A stretch of 27,231 nt of DNA from CAZAMP01 sp964486455. Lineage in GTDB: Bacteria; Eisenbacteria; RBG-16-71-46; CAZAMP01. A program made the translations under genes and the position numbers. Location: NCBI GenBank assembly GCA_964486455.1, contig CAZAMP010000054.1, forward strand, positions 1-27,231, read 5' to 3'. The notes below the pieces were generated by a model. That model did no database searches and was not told where the DNA came from. It saw only the letters and a program-made list of their open reading frames with translations. Shown piece by piece: positions 11,361 through 19,744 of the stretch; the stretch's first letter is position 1, and each line of letters starts with the position of its first letter.

Positions 11361-11534
11361 CGACCGGCCGCCGCCCCCGTTTCGACCTCTGTGCCGCCAA
11401 GCCAGCCCACGCTGACCGGCAACAAATCCTTGCCTCTAACCACGTCCGTCCTGGAAGATTGGCGACTCTTGGGCCCGTATTCGGGCACCCGGGCGATCTC
11501 AATATGCCAACACACGCTGAGCGAGGAGCCGGCA

Positions 11535-14135
11535 ATGGAGTTTCCGAAGAAGTACAAGCCGCAGGAAGCCGAGGAACACTGGAAGGCCCAATGGAAGGTG
11601 TCGGGCATCTACGCGTGGGATCCGAATCGTCCCCGTGAAGAGACCTTCGTCGTCGACACGCCGCCTCCGACGGTAAGCGGGTCACTTCACGTCGGTCACA
11701 TGTTCAGCTACTCGCACCAGGACTTCATCGTGCGCTACCAGCGCATGCGTGGTCAGAACATCTTCTTCCCCATCGGGTGGGACGACAACGGGCTTCCAAC
11801 CGAGCGTCGTGTTCAAAACCTCTTCAACGTGAAGTGCGAACCGCACGTTCCGTTCGATCCGGATCTCAAGGTTGACCGCAAGCGCAAAGGCAATCCGCAG
11901 CCGATCAGTCGAAAGAACTTCATCGATCTCTGTCATGAGGTCACGCGGGAGGACGAAGAAGCGTTTCGGGAGCTTTGGACCCGCCTCGGCCTCTCCTATG
12001 ACTGGAGCGAGGAATACGCGACGATCGACGATCATTGTCGCAGGCTCTCGCAATGGAGCTTTCTCGATCTGCTCGAGAAGGGCGAGATCTATCAGGCCGA
12101 GCGTCCCGTGATGTGGGACGTCGATTTTCAGACGGCGATCGCGCAGGCGGAGGTCGTCGACAAGGAGCGCCCGAGCGCGTTTCACCATCTTCGCTTCGGC
12201 ATTCAGGACGGTGACCGCGACCACGTGGTCATCGCGACCACCCGGCCCGAGCTTCTGGCCGCGTGCGTGGCCGTGCTCGCGCATCCCGACGATGAGCGCT
12301 ATCGCCCGCTCTTCGGAAAGAAGGCCGTCACGCCGCTCTTCCAGGTCCCCGTGCCGATCATGCCCGACCCGCAGGCCGATCCGGAGAAGGGGACGGGCAT
12401 CGTCATGGTCTGCACGTTCGGCGACCAGACCGACGTGGAATGGTGGCGCGAGTTCAAGCTGCCGCTTCGCCAGATCATCGGACGGAACGGGCGTCTTCTT
12501 CCCGTCACATTCGGCGAGCCCGGATGGGAGAGCCTCGATCCCGACGCCGCCAACGCCGTTTATGCGGGGCTCGAAGGCAAGAACGTCAAGCAGGCACAGA
12601 AGGCGACGATCGAGATTGCCGAATCACGCGATGGCATATTCGACAAACCGTCGGAGCCGATCACGCACGCCGTGAAGTATTTCGAGAAGGGAGACCGCCC
12701 GCTCGAGCTCATTCCCGCCCGCCAGTGGTTCGCGCGCATCCTCGACAAGAAGGAGGCGCTCATCGAGCAGGGCCGGAAGATCCAATGGTACCCGGCGTTC
12801 ATGGGCAAGCGATATCAGCACTGGGTCGAAGGCCTGAACCAGGACTGGTGCCTCAGCCGTCAGCGATACTTCGGCGTCGCCATGCCGGTGTGGTACAAGG
12901 CCGGTGACGACGGCGAGCCGCTCTATGACGAGCTGATTCTTCCCGACACGGACTCGCTGCCGGTCGACCCACTTCAGGAAACACCGCCCGGATACACGGA
13001 AGATCAGCGGGACAAACCGGGTGGCTTCACGGGCGACCCGGACGTGCTGGACACCTGGGCGACAAGCTCGCTCACGCCGCAGATCGCGACCAAATGGGTG
13101 AGTGACCTCGACCGACACAAAAAGCTCTTCCCCATGGACATCCGGCCGCAGAGCCACGAGATCATCCGAACGTGGGCGTTCTACACCACCGCGAAGGCGT
13201 ACATGCACGAGCGGGAGATCCCGTGGAAGCACGTCGTGATCAGCGGGTGGATTCTCGATCCCGACCGGAAGAAGATGTCGAAGAGCCGCGGCAAGGCCGT
13301 CACGCCCGAGCCGCTCCTCGACGAGTTCGGTGCGGACGCGGTCCGCTACTGGGCCGCGCGCGCCCGTCTCGGGGTCGATACGGCGTACGACGAGCAGGTC
13401 TTCAAGGTCGGGCGCCGTCTCTGCACCAAGCTCTTCAACGCGAGCAAGTTCGCGATCGGCCGCTTCAGCGAGATCGATCCATCGGAACTGGGCCCCGACA
13501 AGGTCATGATGGAGTCGGACCGCGCCGTGATCGCGGAGCTCCGACCGGTCCTGGAAAGGGCGACGGCGGCCCTCGACGAGTTCGACTACGCGCAGGCGCT
13601 CATGCTCATCGAGGAGTTCTTCTGGCGGACGTTCTGCGACAACTACCTCGAGCTGGCGAAGCCGAGGACCTATGAGGAAGGACTTACCGAGGGGCGGCTC
13701 TCGGCGGCATCGACGCTTCGTCTGGTGCACCGCGCGATCGTCCGGCTCTTCGCGCCGTACCTGGCGTTTCTGTCCGAAGACATCTGGAGCCGCTGCTACG
13801 CGGGCGATCCCGACATGCACGAGTCCATCCACAAGAGTCCCTGGCCGACGCTCGATGAGTTTGCTGCCATTGCGGCGCCATCAGGTGAAGAGATGTTCCC
13901 CGCGATGGTGGGTGTCATCGAAGGCGTGCGGAAGGCAAAGGCGGATGCCAACAAGAGCATGAAGGCGCCCGTGGCGCGGGCGGCGGTCACCGCGAAAGCG
14001 GAACTGCTCCGTACGCTCGAGCCTGGGGTCGACGACATCAAGCGGATGCTGCACATCGAAACCCTGGAACTCGTGGAAGGCGATCCGGGGACCGGGGCTG
14101 TTGCGGTCGAGGCGACGCTGGCCGAGTCCGAGTAG
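11535..14135 (+). CDS. valS: Valyl-tRNA synthetase (archaeal/actinobacterial-type)
   Basis: An 866-residue class Ia synthetase that charges tRNA-Val. The HIGH motif appears as SGSLHVGHMFSY (about 50-61) and the KMSKS loop as DRKKMSKSRGKAVTP (about 575). FFPIGWDDNGLPTERRVQN and KGNPQPISRKNFIDLC are typical of the ValS type found in Archaea, Actinobacteria and Rickettsia rather than the E. coli type. An editing domain (HVVIATTRPELLAACVAVLAHPDD) and a C-terminal anticodon-binding region follow; the long C-terminal coiled coil of E. coli ValS is missing or short. The ATG at 11535 has GAGGAG six bases upstream and gives the standard FPKKYKPQEAEEHWKAQW beginning. It stands alone between a surface-protein gene and a convergent thioredoxin gene. 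Confidence 0.96.
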   Translation: MEFPKKYKPQEAEEHWKAQWKVSGIYAWDPNRPREETFVVDTPPPTVSGSLHVGHMFSYSHQDFIVRYQRMRGQNIFFPIGWDDNGLPTERRVQNLFNVKCEPHVPFDPDLKVDRKRKGNPQPISRKNFIDLCHEVTREDEEAFRELWTRLGLSYDWSEEYATIDDHCRRLSQWSFLDLLEKGEIYQAERPVMWDVDFQTAIAQAEVVDKERPSAFHHLRFGIQDGDRDHVVIATTRPELLAACVAVLAHPDDERYRPLFGKKAVTPLFQVPVPIMPDPQADPEKGTGIVMVCTFGDQTDVEWWREFKLPLRQIIGRNGRLLPVTFGEPGWESLDPDAANAVYAGLEGKNVKQAQKATIEIAESRDGIFDKPSEPITHAVKYFEKGDRPLELIPARQWFARILDKKEALIEQGRKIQWYPAFMGKRYQHWVEGLNQDWCLSRQRYFGVAMPVWYKAGDDGEPLYDELILPDTDSLPVDPLQETPPGYTEDQRDKPGGFTGDPDVLDTWATSSLTPQIATKWVSDLDRHKKLFPMDIRPQSHEIIRTWAFYTTAKAYMHEREIPWKHVVISGWILDPDRKKMSKSRGKAVTPEPLLDEFGADAVRYWAARARLGVDTAYDEQVFKVGRRLCTKLFNASKFAIGRFSEIDPSELGPDKVMMESDRAVIAELRPVLERATAALDEFDYAQALMLIEEFFWRTFCDNYLELAKPRTYEEGLTEGRLSAASTLRLVHRAIVRLFAPYLAFLSEDIWSRCYAGDPDMHESIHKSPWPTLDEFAAIAAPSGEEMFPAMVGVIEGVRKAKADANKSMKAPVARAAVTAKAELLRTLEPGVDDIKRMLHIETLELVEGDPGTGAVAVEATLAESE

Positions 14136-14180
14136 GGATGTCGCTCACCGGGTTCGCCGGCGGGCCCACTCGATGCCTAA

Positions 14181-14214
14181 GTAAAACGCCCCGCCGCATC
14201 TCGCGGCAGGGCGT
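14181..14214 (-). terminator. Intrinsic terminator of trxA, shared with convergent valS
   Basis: Arms ACGCCCCGCCGC (14186-14197) and GCGGCAGGGCGT (14203-14214) form a 12-bp stem with one C-A mismatch and a 5-base loop. On the minus strand it is followed by TTTTAC, right for ending trxA 37 bases earlier. It may also end valS from the other side, although no T-run follows on the plus strand. Confidence 0.82.
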
Positions 14215-14250
14215 CCCGTGGGGCGAGTCAACGGGCGGTGGTGAACTCCA

Positions 14251-14592
14251 CTAAGCTTCGACGCTCACGCCGAAATCCGATTCGATCTGGGCGCGGAGTG
14301 CGGGCTCCGGCATGGCGCCCACGACGCGGTTTACCACCTCGCCGTCCTTGATCATCAGCATGGTCGGGATGCCCTGCACGCCGTACTGCGCCGCGTACTG
14401 CGGATTGTCATCCACGTTGACCTTCGTGAAGAGGACCTTTCCGTCCATCTCGGCGCTCAGCTTCTCGATCACCGGGGCAACCATCCGGCACGGTCCGCAC
14501 CAGGGAGCCCAGAAGTCGACGACGACGGGGAGATCCGACTTCAGAACCTCGGCCTCGAACGTAGCGTCTGATATCGCGAGTGGCTGTGCCAT
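14251..14592 (-). CDS. trxA: Thioredoxin
   Basis: A 113-residue cytosolic thioredoxin, the general dithiol reductant fed by thioredoxin reductase. The active site WCGPC holds the two cysteines at residues 32 and 35 (VVVDFWAPWCGPCRMVAP); the cis-proline is in GVQGIPTMLM (P76), and the buried aspartate of VVVDFWA is present. I start at ATG 14592, with AGGAGG six bases upstream; an in-frame ATG 13 codons earlier would add an arginine-rich extension lacking in the family. No partner reductase is nearby. The 260-base gap upstream (14593-14852) contains a GC hairpin and two TGTTGCA repeats. Confidence 0.96.
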   Translation of the reverse strand: MAQPLAISDATFEAEVLKSDLPVVVDFWAPWCGPCRMVAPVIEKLSAEMDGKVLFTKVNVDDNPQYAAQYGVQGIPTMLMIKDGEVVNRVVGAMPEPALRAQIESDFGVSVEA

Positions 14593-14681
14593 TGCTTTCC
14601 TCCTGCGTGAGTGCTGTGTGGCTCGTGTCACTTGATGGGTGGCCGGGCCACCCGAGTTCTTTCACTGGCTCCGGCGAGGTC

Positions 14682-14700
14682 GCCCGGGCTCATCCCGGGC
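14682..14700 (-). promoter_or_regulatory. GC hairpin between the sigma54 regulator and trxA
   Basis: GCCCGGG (14682-14688) and CCCGGGC (14694-14700) form a 7-bp stem around CTCAT. It lies about 150 bases after the regulator's stop and 90 before trxA. No T-run follows on either strand, so it is at best a weak, factor-aided end of the regulator transcript. Confidence 0.35.
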
Positions 14701-14828
14701 GCGCCCCCGCCGCATGCCAGGGGGCAATGCAGGAAGTGTGACAATCACGGGTGCGCATGCATAACTGGTTGTGTGGCAAGCTATTGTGCAGGCTGTTGCC
14801 GGGTGGGATGTGGGGTGCCTATCTCGGC

Positions 14829-14847
14829 TGCAACATGGGCTGCAACA
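14829..14847. repeat. Tandem TGCAACA repeats just after the regulator gene
   Basis: TGCAACA occurs at 14829-14835 and 14841-14847, exactly 12 bases apart, 6 bases past the regulator's stop codon. The same heptamer and its complement occur in the regulator's upstream region (16301-16362), so these may be further binding sites for the same protein. No sigma54 promoter could be found between here and trxA. Confidence 0.55.
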
Positions 14848-14852
14848 CGGAT

Positions 14853-16250
14853 CTATCCTGTTGGGGACGTGATCCCGTGCCGCTTCATCTTCCGCCAGAG
14901 CGTGGTGCGCTCGATACCGAGTCGCTCCGCGGCCCGGCCCTTGTTCCAACCGGTCTCTTCGAGCGCCGACAGAATAGCCGACTTCTCTTCGTCGCCTGAC
15001 GGTCGCTTGAGAACGTGGTTCGGCCGCACGGAGCGTCTCCGGCGTCCGACGAGCGCCGAAACGTCGGCCGTTTCCTCGATGAGCTCGCGGGGCAGGTCCT
15101 CGAGCAGCAACATCTTGCCTCGGTTCTTGACGACCGCGTGCTCGATGGCGTTTCGGAGCTCGCGCACGTTTCCGGGCCACCGATGATCCATCAGCGCCCG
15201 CATGGCATCCGGTGAGATTCGGTAGACAGTCTTCCGCATCCGCTCTGCGAACTCCTCGACGAAAGCGGCGGCCAGATCGGGAATGCTCTCGCGGCGATCT
15301 CGGAGAGGCGGCACATCGATCGGGATGACGTTCAGCCGATAGTAGAGGTCCTGTCGAAAACGACCGTCGTCCACGAGCTTCTTGAGCGGTTGATGCGTTG
15401 CTGCTAGCACGCGAACGTCGATCTTCACGGTTCGCGTGTCACCGACGCGCTCGATCTCGCGTTCCTGCAGGACACGCAACAGCTTCACCTGGATCCGTTC
15501 GCTAAGATCACCGATCTCATCGAGGAAGATGGTCCCACCGCTCGCCATCTCGAAACGGCCCTTCCGATCGTGCAAAGCCCCTGTATATGCGCCTTTCACG
15601 TGTCCGAAGAGTTCGCTCTCTAGAAGGCTCTCCGAGAGCGCGGAGCAGTTGACCTTCACGAATGGCGCGTTCTGCCTGGCGCTCGCGCGGTGGATGGCGT
15701 CGGCGAAGAGCTCCTTGCCCGTTCCACTCTCGCCCAGGATGAGGATTGTGGAGTCGGTCGGGGCGACCTGCTCGATGAGGGTGAAAATCTCCTGCATGAT
15801 CTCGCCGGAGCCGATGATTCCGTGGAGCGACGTTCGGTTTTGCAGTCGGACCTCCAGCTCGCGCACGTGCGTCATATCGCGAACGATCAACACCGCGCCG
15901 CCCGTGTCTCCGGTTCGGTCGAGGAGCCGGCTCGCCGACAGGAGCACGCGAAGCTCACCACCGTCCGGGCGAAGCAGTAGGTTCTCACGTTCCTGCACGT
16001 GTTCGCCGGTCCTCAGTGTCTCTTGCACGATCCGGCTGACCTTCCAGAGACGACCGTGCAGCACCTCGCTCACGTGCCGGCCGGTCGCCCAGTCCAGCGT
16101 GACGCCGAGCGTTTCTCTCGCGGCGGTGTTGATGTTCGTGACCATTAGTGCGGGATCCAGCGTGAGGATTCCGTCGCCGACGCTGTTGAAGATGGCCTCC
16201 ATGTTGGCCTTCTGCGCCATGCAGATTTCCAGGTTTCCGGTCGTTGCCAC
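14853..16250 (-). CDS. Sigma54-dependent enhancer-binding transcriptional regulator (PAS-AAA+-Fis HTH)
   Basis: A 465-residue bacterial enhancer-binding protein. The N-terminal PAS domain starts at about residue 14 (MEAIFNSVGDGILTLD) and extends to about 140; there is no receiver domain, so it senses a ligand or redox state directly. The AAA+ domain has Walker A GESGTGKE (about 173-180), the sigma54-contacting GAYTGA loop (220-225, the Y-for-F variant of GAFTGA), Walker B TIFLDE (240-245) and the arginine-finger region FRQDLYYRLNVIPI. The C-terminal Fis-type helix-turn-helix is GWNKGRAAERLGIERTTLW. I prefer GTG 16250, which has GAGG six bases upstream; ATG 16220 lacks a good ribosome site. 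It is divergent from the RND operon, whose upstream region has a sigma54 promoter and repeated TGTTGCA sites, so that operon is the likely target. Confidence 0.93.
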   Translation of the reverse strand: MATTGNLEICMAQKANMEAIFNSVGDGILTLDPALMVTNINTAARETLGVTLDWATGRHVSEVLHGRLWKVSRIVQETLRTGEHVQERENLLLRPDGGELRVLLSASRLLDRTGDTGGAVLIVRDMTHVRELEVRLQNRTSLHGIIGSGEIMQEIFTLIEQVAPTDSTILILGESGTGKELFADAIHRASARQNAPFVKVNCSALSESLLESELFGHVKGAYTGALHDRKGRFEMASGGTIFLDEIGDLSERIQVKLLRVLQEREIERVGDTRTVKIDVRVLAATHQPLKKLVDDGRFRQDLYYRLNVIPIDVPPLRDRRESIPDLAAAFVEEFAERMRKTVYRISPDAMRALMDHRWPGNVRELRNAIEHAVVKNRGKMLLLEDLPRELIEETADVSALVGRRRRSVRPNHVLKRPSGDEEKSAILSALEETGWNKGRAAERLGIERTTLWRKMKRHGITSPTG

Positions 16251-16296
16251 TGCGGACCTCGCGGTGAAGGAGGAGAACGGGGCGCTGCAGCGCTCG

Positions 16297-16362
16297 TGAC
16301 GTTGCACCACCGGGCCACCGAGACGCAACAGAGTGTTGCACATACACAGCAGGAATGCAACA
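16297..16362. promoter_or_regulatory. Candidate upstream activator sites for the sigma54 regulator
   Basis: Four half-sites related to TGTTGCA cluster here: GTTGCA (16301-16306), GCAACA (16325-16330), TGTTGCA (16334-16340) and TGCAACA (16356-16362). The middle two form a tight inverted repeat with a 3-base gap; TGTTGCA and TGCAACA face each other with centres 22 bp apart, about two helical turns. They lie about 145-205 bp upstream of the predicted sigma54 start, the usual range for enhancers, and about 50-110 bp from the regulator's own start codon, so autoregulation is also possible. Confidence 0.6.
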
Positions 16363-16443
16363 CATGATCGTCGCGCGACTCAAATCTTGATGACGTGTCA
16401 TCGTCTAACATGCGTGACATCAATCAGTTATAGCGGTATTGAC

Positions 16444-16458
16444 GTTGCGGCCCGCAAC
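16444..16458. promoter_or_regulatory. 15-bp palindrome GTTGCGGCCCGCAAC next to the sigma54 promoter
   Basis: Arms GTTGCGG and CCGCAAC are perfectly complementary around one central base. The core GTTGC/GCAAC matches the upstream half-sites. Preceded by TGA-C, it repeats the TGACGTTGC found at 16297-16305. It lies about 20 bp before the -24 element, where the bound protein could contact or block polymerase. Confidence 0.5.
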
Positions 16459-16477
16459 ACCCAGTCTCGGCGTCGAC

Positions 16478-16494
16478 TTGGCCCGCCGGTTGCG
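16478..16494 (+). promoter_or_regulatory. Sigma54 (-24/-12) promoter of the RND operon
   Basis: TTGGCCCGCCGGTTGCG has the -24 element TTGGC with GG at 16480-16481 and the -12 element TTGC with GC at 16492-16493. The ten bases between GG and GC are the exact spacing needed for sigma54. Transcription would start near 16505, about 43 bases before the ATG at 16548. The adjacent sigma54 activator gene strongly supports the call. Confidence 0.78.
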
Positions 16495-16547
16495 ATGGAG
16501 AGCGCCGTTACGACTCCACGCATCGACACTCCCTGGAGGGCATAGAA

Positions 16548-18872
16548 ATGAAGTCATTGCTTGTCGGCTTTTCGATCAATCACCCGAAGTGGGTGATCGG
16601 TCTCGCGGTCGCGATCACGGTCATTCTCGGACTGCAGATCGCGCGCATTCATATCGACACCGATCCCGAGAACATGCTCCCCGAGAACGAGACGGTTCGG
16701 ATCAACTATCACGAGGTGAAGGATGTCTTCGGCCTCCACGACATGTTGGTCCTCGGCATCGTTCGAGAGGATGGCGTCTTCAATCCCAAGACGCTCGAAC
16801 GCGTCGCGATGATCACCGAAGAGGTGCGTGAGATGGAGGGGGTCATCGAAGATGACATCCTCGCCCCCACCGAAGTCGATGACATCTCCACGACCGACGA
16901 CGGAATCCTCCGGGTCGCGCGGCTGATGGAAGAGATACCTGAAGATGACGCGGCCGCTCAGCGCATGCTCATCCAGATCGCAAAGAACCCCGTGCTCCGC
17001 GGAAAGCTCGCCTCCGACGACGGAAAGGCAATGGCCATCTTCATTCCGCTGGTGTCGAAGGACTTTGCGAACGAGATCGCTGGCAAGGTGGAGGCCCTCA
17101 TCGCATCGGGGGATGGCGATGAGACTTACCATCTTGCCGGCATCCCGCTCGCCGAGGACACGTTCGGATCCGAGATGTTCAAGCAGATGGCCGTCTCGGC
17201 GCCTCTGGCCTTTCTCATCATCTTTCTCGTGATGCTCTACTTCTTCCGCAAGCCCGTCATCGTGCTCTCACCCATGATCGTCGCGATGATGAGCGTGATC
17301 TGGACGATGGGTCTTCTCATCGGGCTCGGCTACACCGTCCACATCATGAGTTCCATGATCCCGATCTTCCTCATACCGATCGCCGTGCTGAACTCGATCC
17401 ACATGTTGAGCGAGTTCCACGAGCGCTATCAGAAGCACCTCGACATGCGCCGCACGATCCGCGACACCATGGACGAGCTCTTCATCCCGATGATCTTCAC
17501 CTCGCTCACAACCGTTGTTGGGTTCGCGTCGCTGATGGTCACACCCATCCCGCCGGTCCAGGTCTTCGGCGCCTTCGTCGCCTTCGGGATCGCGATCGCG
17601 TGGCTGCTCTCGGTAACGTTCAATATCGCCTACGCGGTGCTGCTTCCCACCAAGTCGCTGAAGAACTTCGGCGTCTCGGAAGAGGGCCGCACTGTCGTTC
17701 GCGGGACGATGCACGGGATGCGCGATTTCTCGCTTCGTTTCCGGAAGCCGATCATCGCGGTCGGCGTGATCCTTCTCGCGGTCTCGGTGGTCGGGCTCAC
17801 GAAGATCGAGGTCAACGACAACCCCGTGAAGTGGTTCAAGGCGGATCACCCGATGCGCATCGCCGACACGGTGATGAACGAGCATCTCGCCGGGACCTAC
17901 ATCGCTTACCTCGCGGTCGAAGCTGAGGAGGAAGGCGGTCTCAATGAGCCGGAGGCCATGAAGTACATCGAGTCCCTGCAGGATCATATGGAGACTCACT
18001 CTAATGTCGGGGCCACGACTGCGATCACGGACATCGTGAAGAAGGTGCGTGAGGAGCTCAAAGGCGACCCCACTGAAGCGATCCTCCCCGACTCGCGCGA
18101 AGAAATTTCCCAGTACCTCTTCCTCTACGAAATGTCCGGCGGCGATCCTGAAGACCTCTTCAAGTTCATCACGCCCGAGTCCGATCGGGCCAACATCTGG
18201 GTGCAGATGCACGCGGGCGAGAACCGCGAGGTGACAAGCGTGATCGAGACGGCGGAGGCGTTCGTCGCCGAGAACCCGCCGCCCGGTCTCACGCTCACCT
18301 GGTCGGGACTGCCGTACATCAACGTCGTCTGGCAGCAGAAGATGGTGTCCGGCATGGGTAAGGCGCTCGCCGGCAGCTTCATCACGGTCTTCATCATGAT
18401 GGTCATCCTGTTCCGGTCGGTCCGCTTGGGGCTGCTCTCGATGATCCCGCTCACGGCGACGATCTCACTCGTCTACGCGTTCATCGGATACATCGGTCGG
18501 CCGTATGACATGCCGGTGGCCGTGCTTTCGTCGCTTACGCTGGGGCTCTCGATCGATTTCGCGATCCACTTCCTACAGAGAACGCGCGAGGCGTATCGTG
18601 AGACCGGCGATTTCCACGCGGCCATCACGGCCACATTCGAGGCGCCCGCCCGCGCGATTACGAGAAACATCCTCGTGATCGCCATCGGATTCGTTCCGAT
18701 GTTCTTTGCGAGCCTGGTCCCATACGTGACGGTCGGAGCGTTCTTCTTCGCCATCATGTTGGTCAGTGGATTTACGACGCTCTTCTCGTTGCCTGCCATC
18801 CTGGGTGTGATGAACCCCGGGTTCCTGGGCGGCGCGAAAAAGAACCGAGTAACCGAACGCGTGGTCGCCTAG
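16548..18872 (+). CDS. RND-superfamily (MMPL/HpnN-like) exporter
   Basis: A 774-residue inner-membrane transporter with the RND two-repeat layout: TM1 at about 15-31, a periplasmic loop to about 210, then TM2-TM6 between about 215 and 365; TM7 at about 405-425, a second loop to about 600, then TM8-TM12 to about 750. Charged residues in the membrane (GLSIDFAIHFLQR in TM10) fit proton coupling. At this size, and without an adaptor-protein gene, it resembles MMPL/HpnN-type exporters of lipids, hopanoids and lipoprotein-like substrates rather than tripartite drug pumps. GGAGGG lies seven bases before the ATG. It is the first gene of a run with a LolA-like periplasmic protein and an outer-membrane barrel, suggesting transport of a hydrophobic molecule to the outer membrane. 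The substrate is not known. Confidence 0.9.
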   Translation: MKSLLVGFSINHPKWVIGLAVAITVILGLQIARIHIDTDPENMLPENETVRINYHEVKDVFGLHDMLVLGIVREDGVFNPKTLERVAMITEEVREMEGVIEDDILAPTEVDDISTTDDGILRVARLMEEIPEDDAAAQRMLIQIAKNPVLRGKLASDDGKAMAIFIPLVSKDFANEIAGKVEALIASGDGDETYHLAGIPLAEDTFGSEMFKQMAVSAPLAFLIIFLVMLYFFRKPVIVLSPMIVAMMSVIWTMGLLIGLGYTVHIMSSMIPIFLIPIAVLNSIHMLSEFHERYQKHLDMRRTIRDTMDELFIPMIFTSLTTVVGFASLMVTPIPPVQVFGAFVAFGIAIAWLLSVTFNIAYAVLLPTKSLKNFGVSEEGRTVVRGTMHGMRDFSLRFRKPIIAVGVILLAVSVVGLTKIEVNDNPVKWFKADHPMRIADTVMNEHLAGTYIAYLAVEAEEEGGLNEPEAMKYIESLQDHMETHSNVGATTAITDIVKKVREELKGDPTEAILPDSREEISQYLFLYEMSGGDPEDLFKFITPESDRANIWVQMHAGENREVTSVIETAEAFVAENPPPGLTLTWSGLPYINVVWQQKMVSGMGKALAGSFITVFIMMVILFRSVRLGLLSMIPLTATISLVYAFIGYIGRPYDMPVAVLSSLTLGLSIDFAIHFLQRTREAYRETGDFHAAITATFEAPARAITRNILVIAIGFVPMFFASLVPYVTVGAFFFAIMLVSGFTTLFSLPAILGVMNPGFLGGAKKNRVTERVVA

Positions 18873-18902
18873 ACCACGCCCGATATCGAAAGGAGTCTAG
18901 TC

Positions 18903-19730
18903 ATGTTCAAGAAGATGCTTTGGGTGGTCATCGCCCTGGGAATGGTCACGGTCGCTCTCGTGACCGCGTCGGCCAGTGTTCACGCGGAAGGCGCCGCGCC
19001 GTCGGCCGAAGCGATCATGAAGGATGCGCACCTCAACCTCTACTACGCGGCGGACGACGGACGCTCTGCGGTGCACATGACGCTCACCGACAAGCGGGGA
19101 AAGACGCGTACGCGTGACTTCACGATGATCCGTCTCGACATCGAAGAGGGCGGTGCGCAGAAGTACTACGCGTACTTCCTCGAGCCGAGTGATGTCCGAC
19201 GCATGAGCTTCATGGTCTGGAAGGAGCCGGAGAAGGACGACTCCCGTTGGATCTACGTGCCCGCCATCGACCTGGTCCGCCGGATCTCGTCGAAGGACAA
19301 GGGCTCGTCGTTCGTGGGAAGCGACTTCTCCTATGAAGATGTCTCCGGCCGGCACTGGACGGACGACACGCACACGCTGCTTCGCGAAGAGGACCACGAG
19401 GGCACGGCCGCATATGTGATCGAGAGCGTGCCGAAGGAGAAGGACGCGTTCGCGAAGAAGATCACATGGGTGAGCGCCGAAAACACGCTTCCGCTCCGCG
19501 AAGAGTACTTCGACAAGAAAGGAAACCTCTTCCGAGTCTTCACGGCGGACGAGATGAGTGAGATCGATGGAATTCTCAGCATCACCAAGCGGACGATGAC
19601 GAACGTCAAGAAGAACCACACGACTACCGTTGAGTTCACCGATATCGATTACAACGTTGGGATCGACGACAGTTTCTTCACCGAGCGCTACCTGAAGGCC
19701 CCGCCTAAGGTCGTCACGGCGATGAACTAG
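18903..19730 (+). CDS. Outer-membrane lipoprotein-sorting-like (LolA-fold) periplasmic protein
   Basis: A 275-residue exported protein with signal peptide MLWVVIALGMVTVALVTASA (cleavage likely after SVHA). The mature part has the pattern of the LolA-like family that accompanies MMPL exporters: AEAIMKDAHLNLYYAADD, MTLTDKRGKTRTRDFTM, YYAYFLEPSDVRRMSFMVW, RWIYVPAIDLVRRISSKDKG, SSFVGSDFSYEDVSGR, then TLPLREEYFDKKGNLFRVF and VEFTDIDYNVGIDDSFFTER. The fold is a half-barrel that carries acyl or lipid groups through the periplasm. AAAGGAG is seven bases before the ATG, and only 30 bases separate it from the exporter gene. It is predicted to receive cargo from the exporter and pass it outward; the cargo is inferred only as hydrophobic. 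Confidence 0.88.
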   Translation: MFKKMLWVVIALGMVTVALVTASASVHAEGAAPSAEAIMKDAHLNLYYAADDGRSAVHMTLTDKRGKTRTRDFTMIRLDIEEGGAQKYYAYFLEPSDVRRMSFMVWKEPEKDDSRWIYVPAIDLVRRISSKDKGSSFVGSDFSYEDVSGRHWTDDTHTLLREEDHEGTAAYVIESVPKEKDAFAKKITWVSAENTLPLREEYFDKKGNLFRVFTADEMSEIDGILSITKRTMTNVKKNHTTTVEFTDIDYNVGIDDSFFTERYLKAPPKVVTAMN

Positions 19731-19744
19731 GGGAGGGCCGGCTC

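Noticed and set aside
12624..13832. Minus-strand open frame of 402 codons opposite valS
   Set aside because: It is fully antisense to conserved ValS motifs, with reversed-codon composition.
14593..14852. Search for a sigma54 promoter for trxA next to the TGCAACA repeats
   Set aside because: No GG-N10-GC box with both -24 and -12 similarity is present on the minus strand; TAGGCAC at about 14817 lacks a -12 GC.
17268..18212. Minus-strand open frame opposite the RND exporter
   Set aside because: It is antisense to predicted transmembrane and loop regions of the exporter and is rich in D, H and R as expected for a shadow frame.
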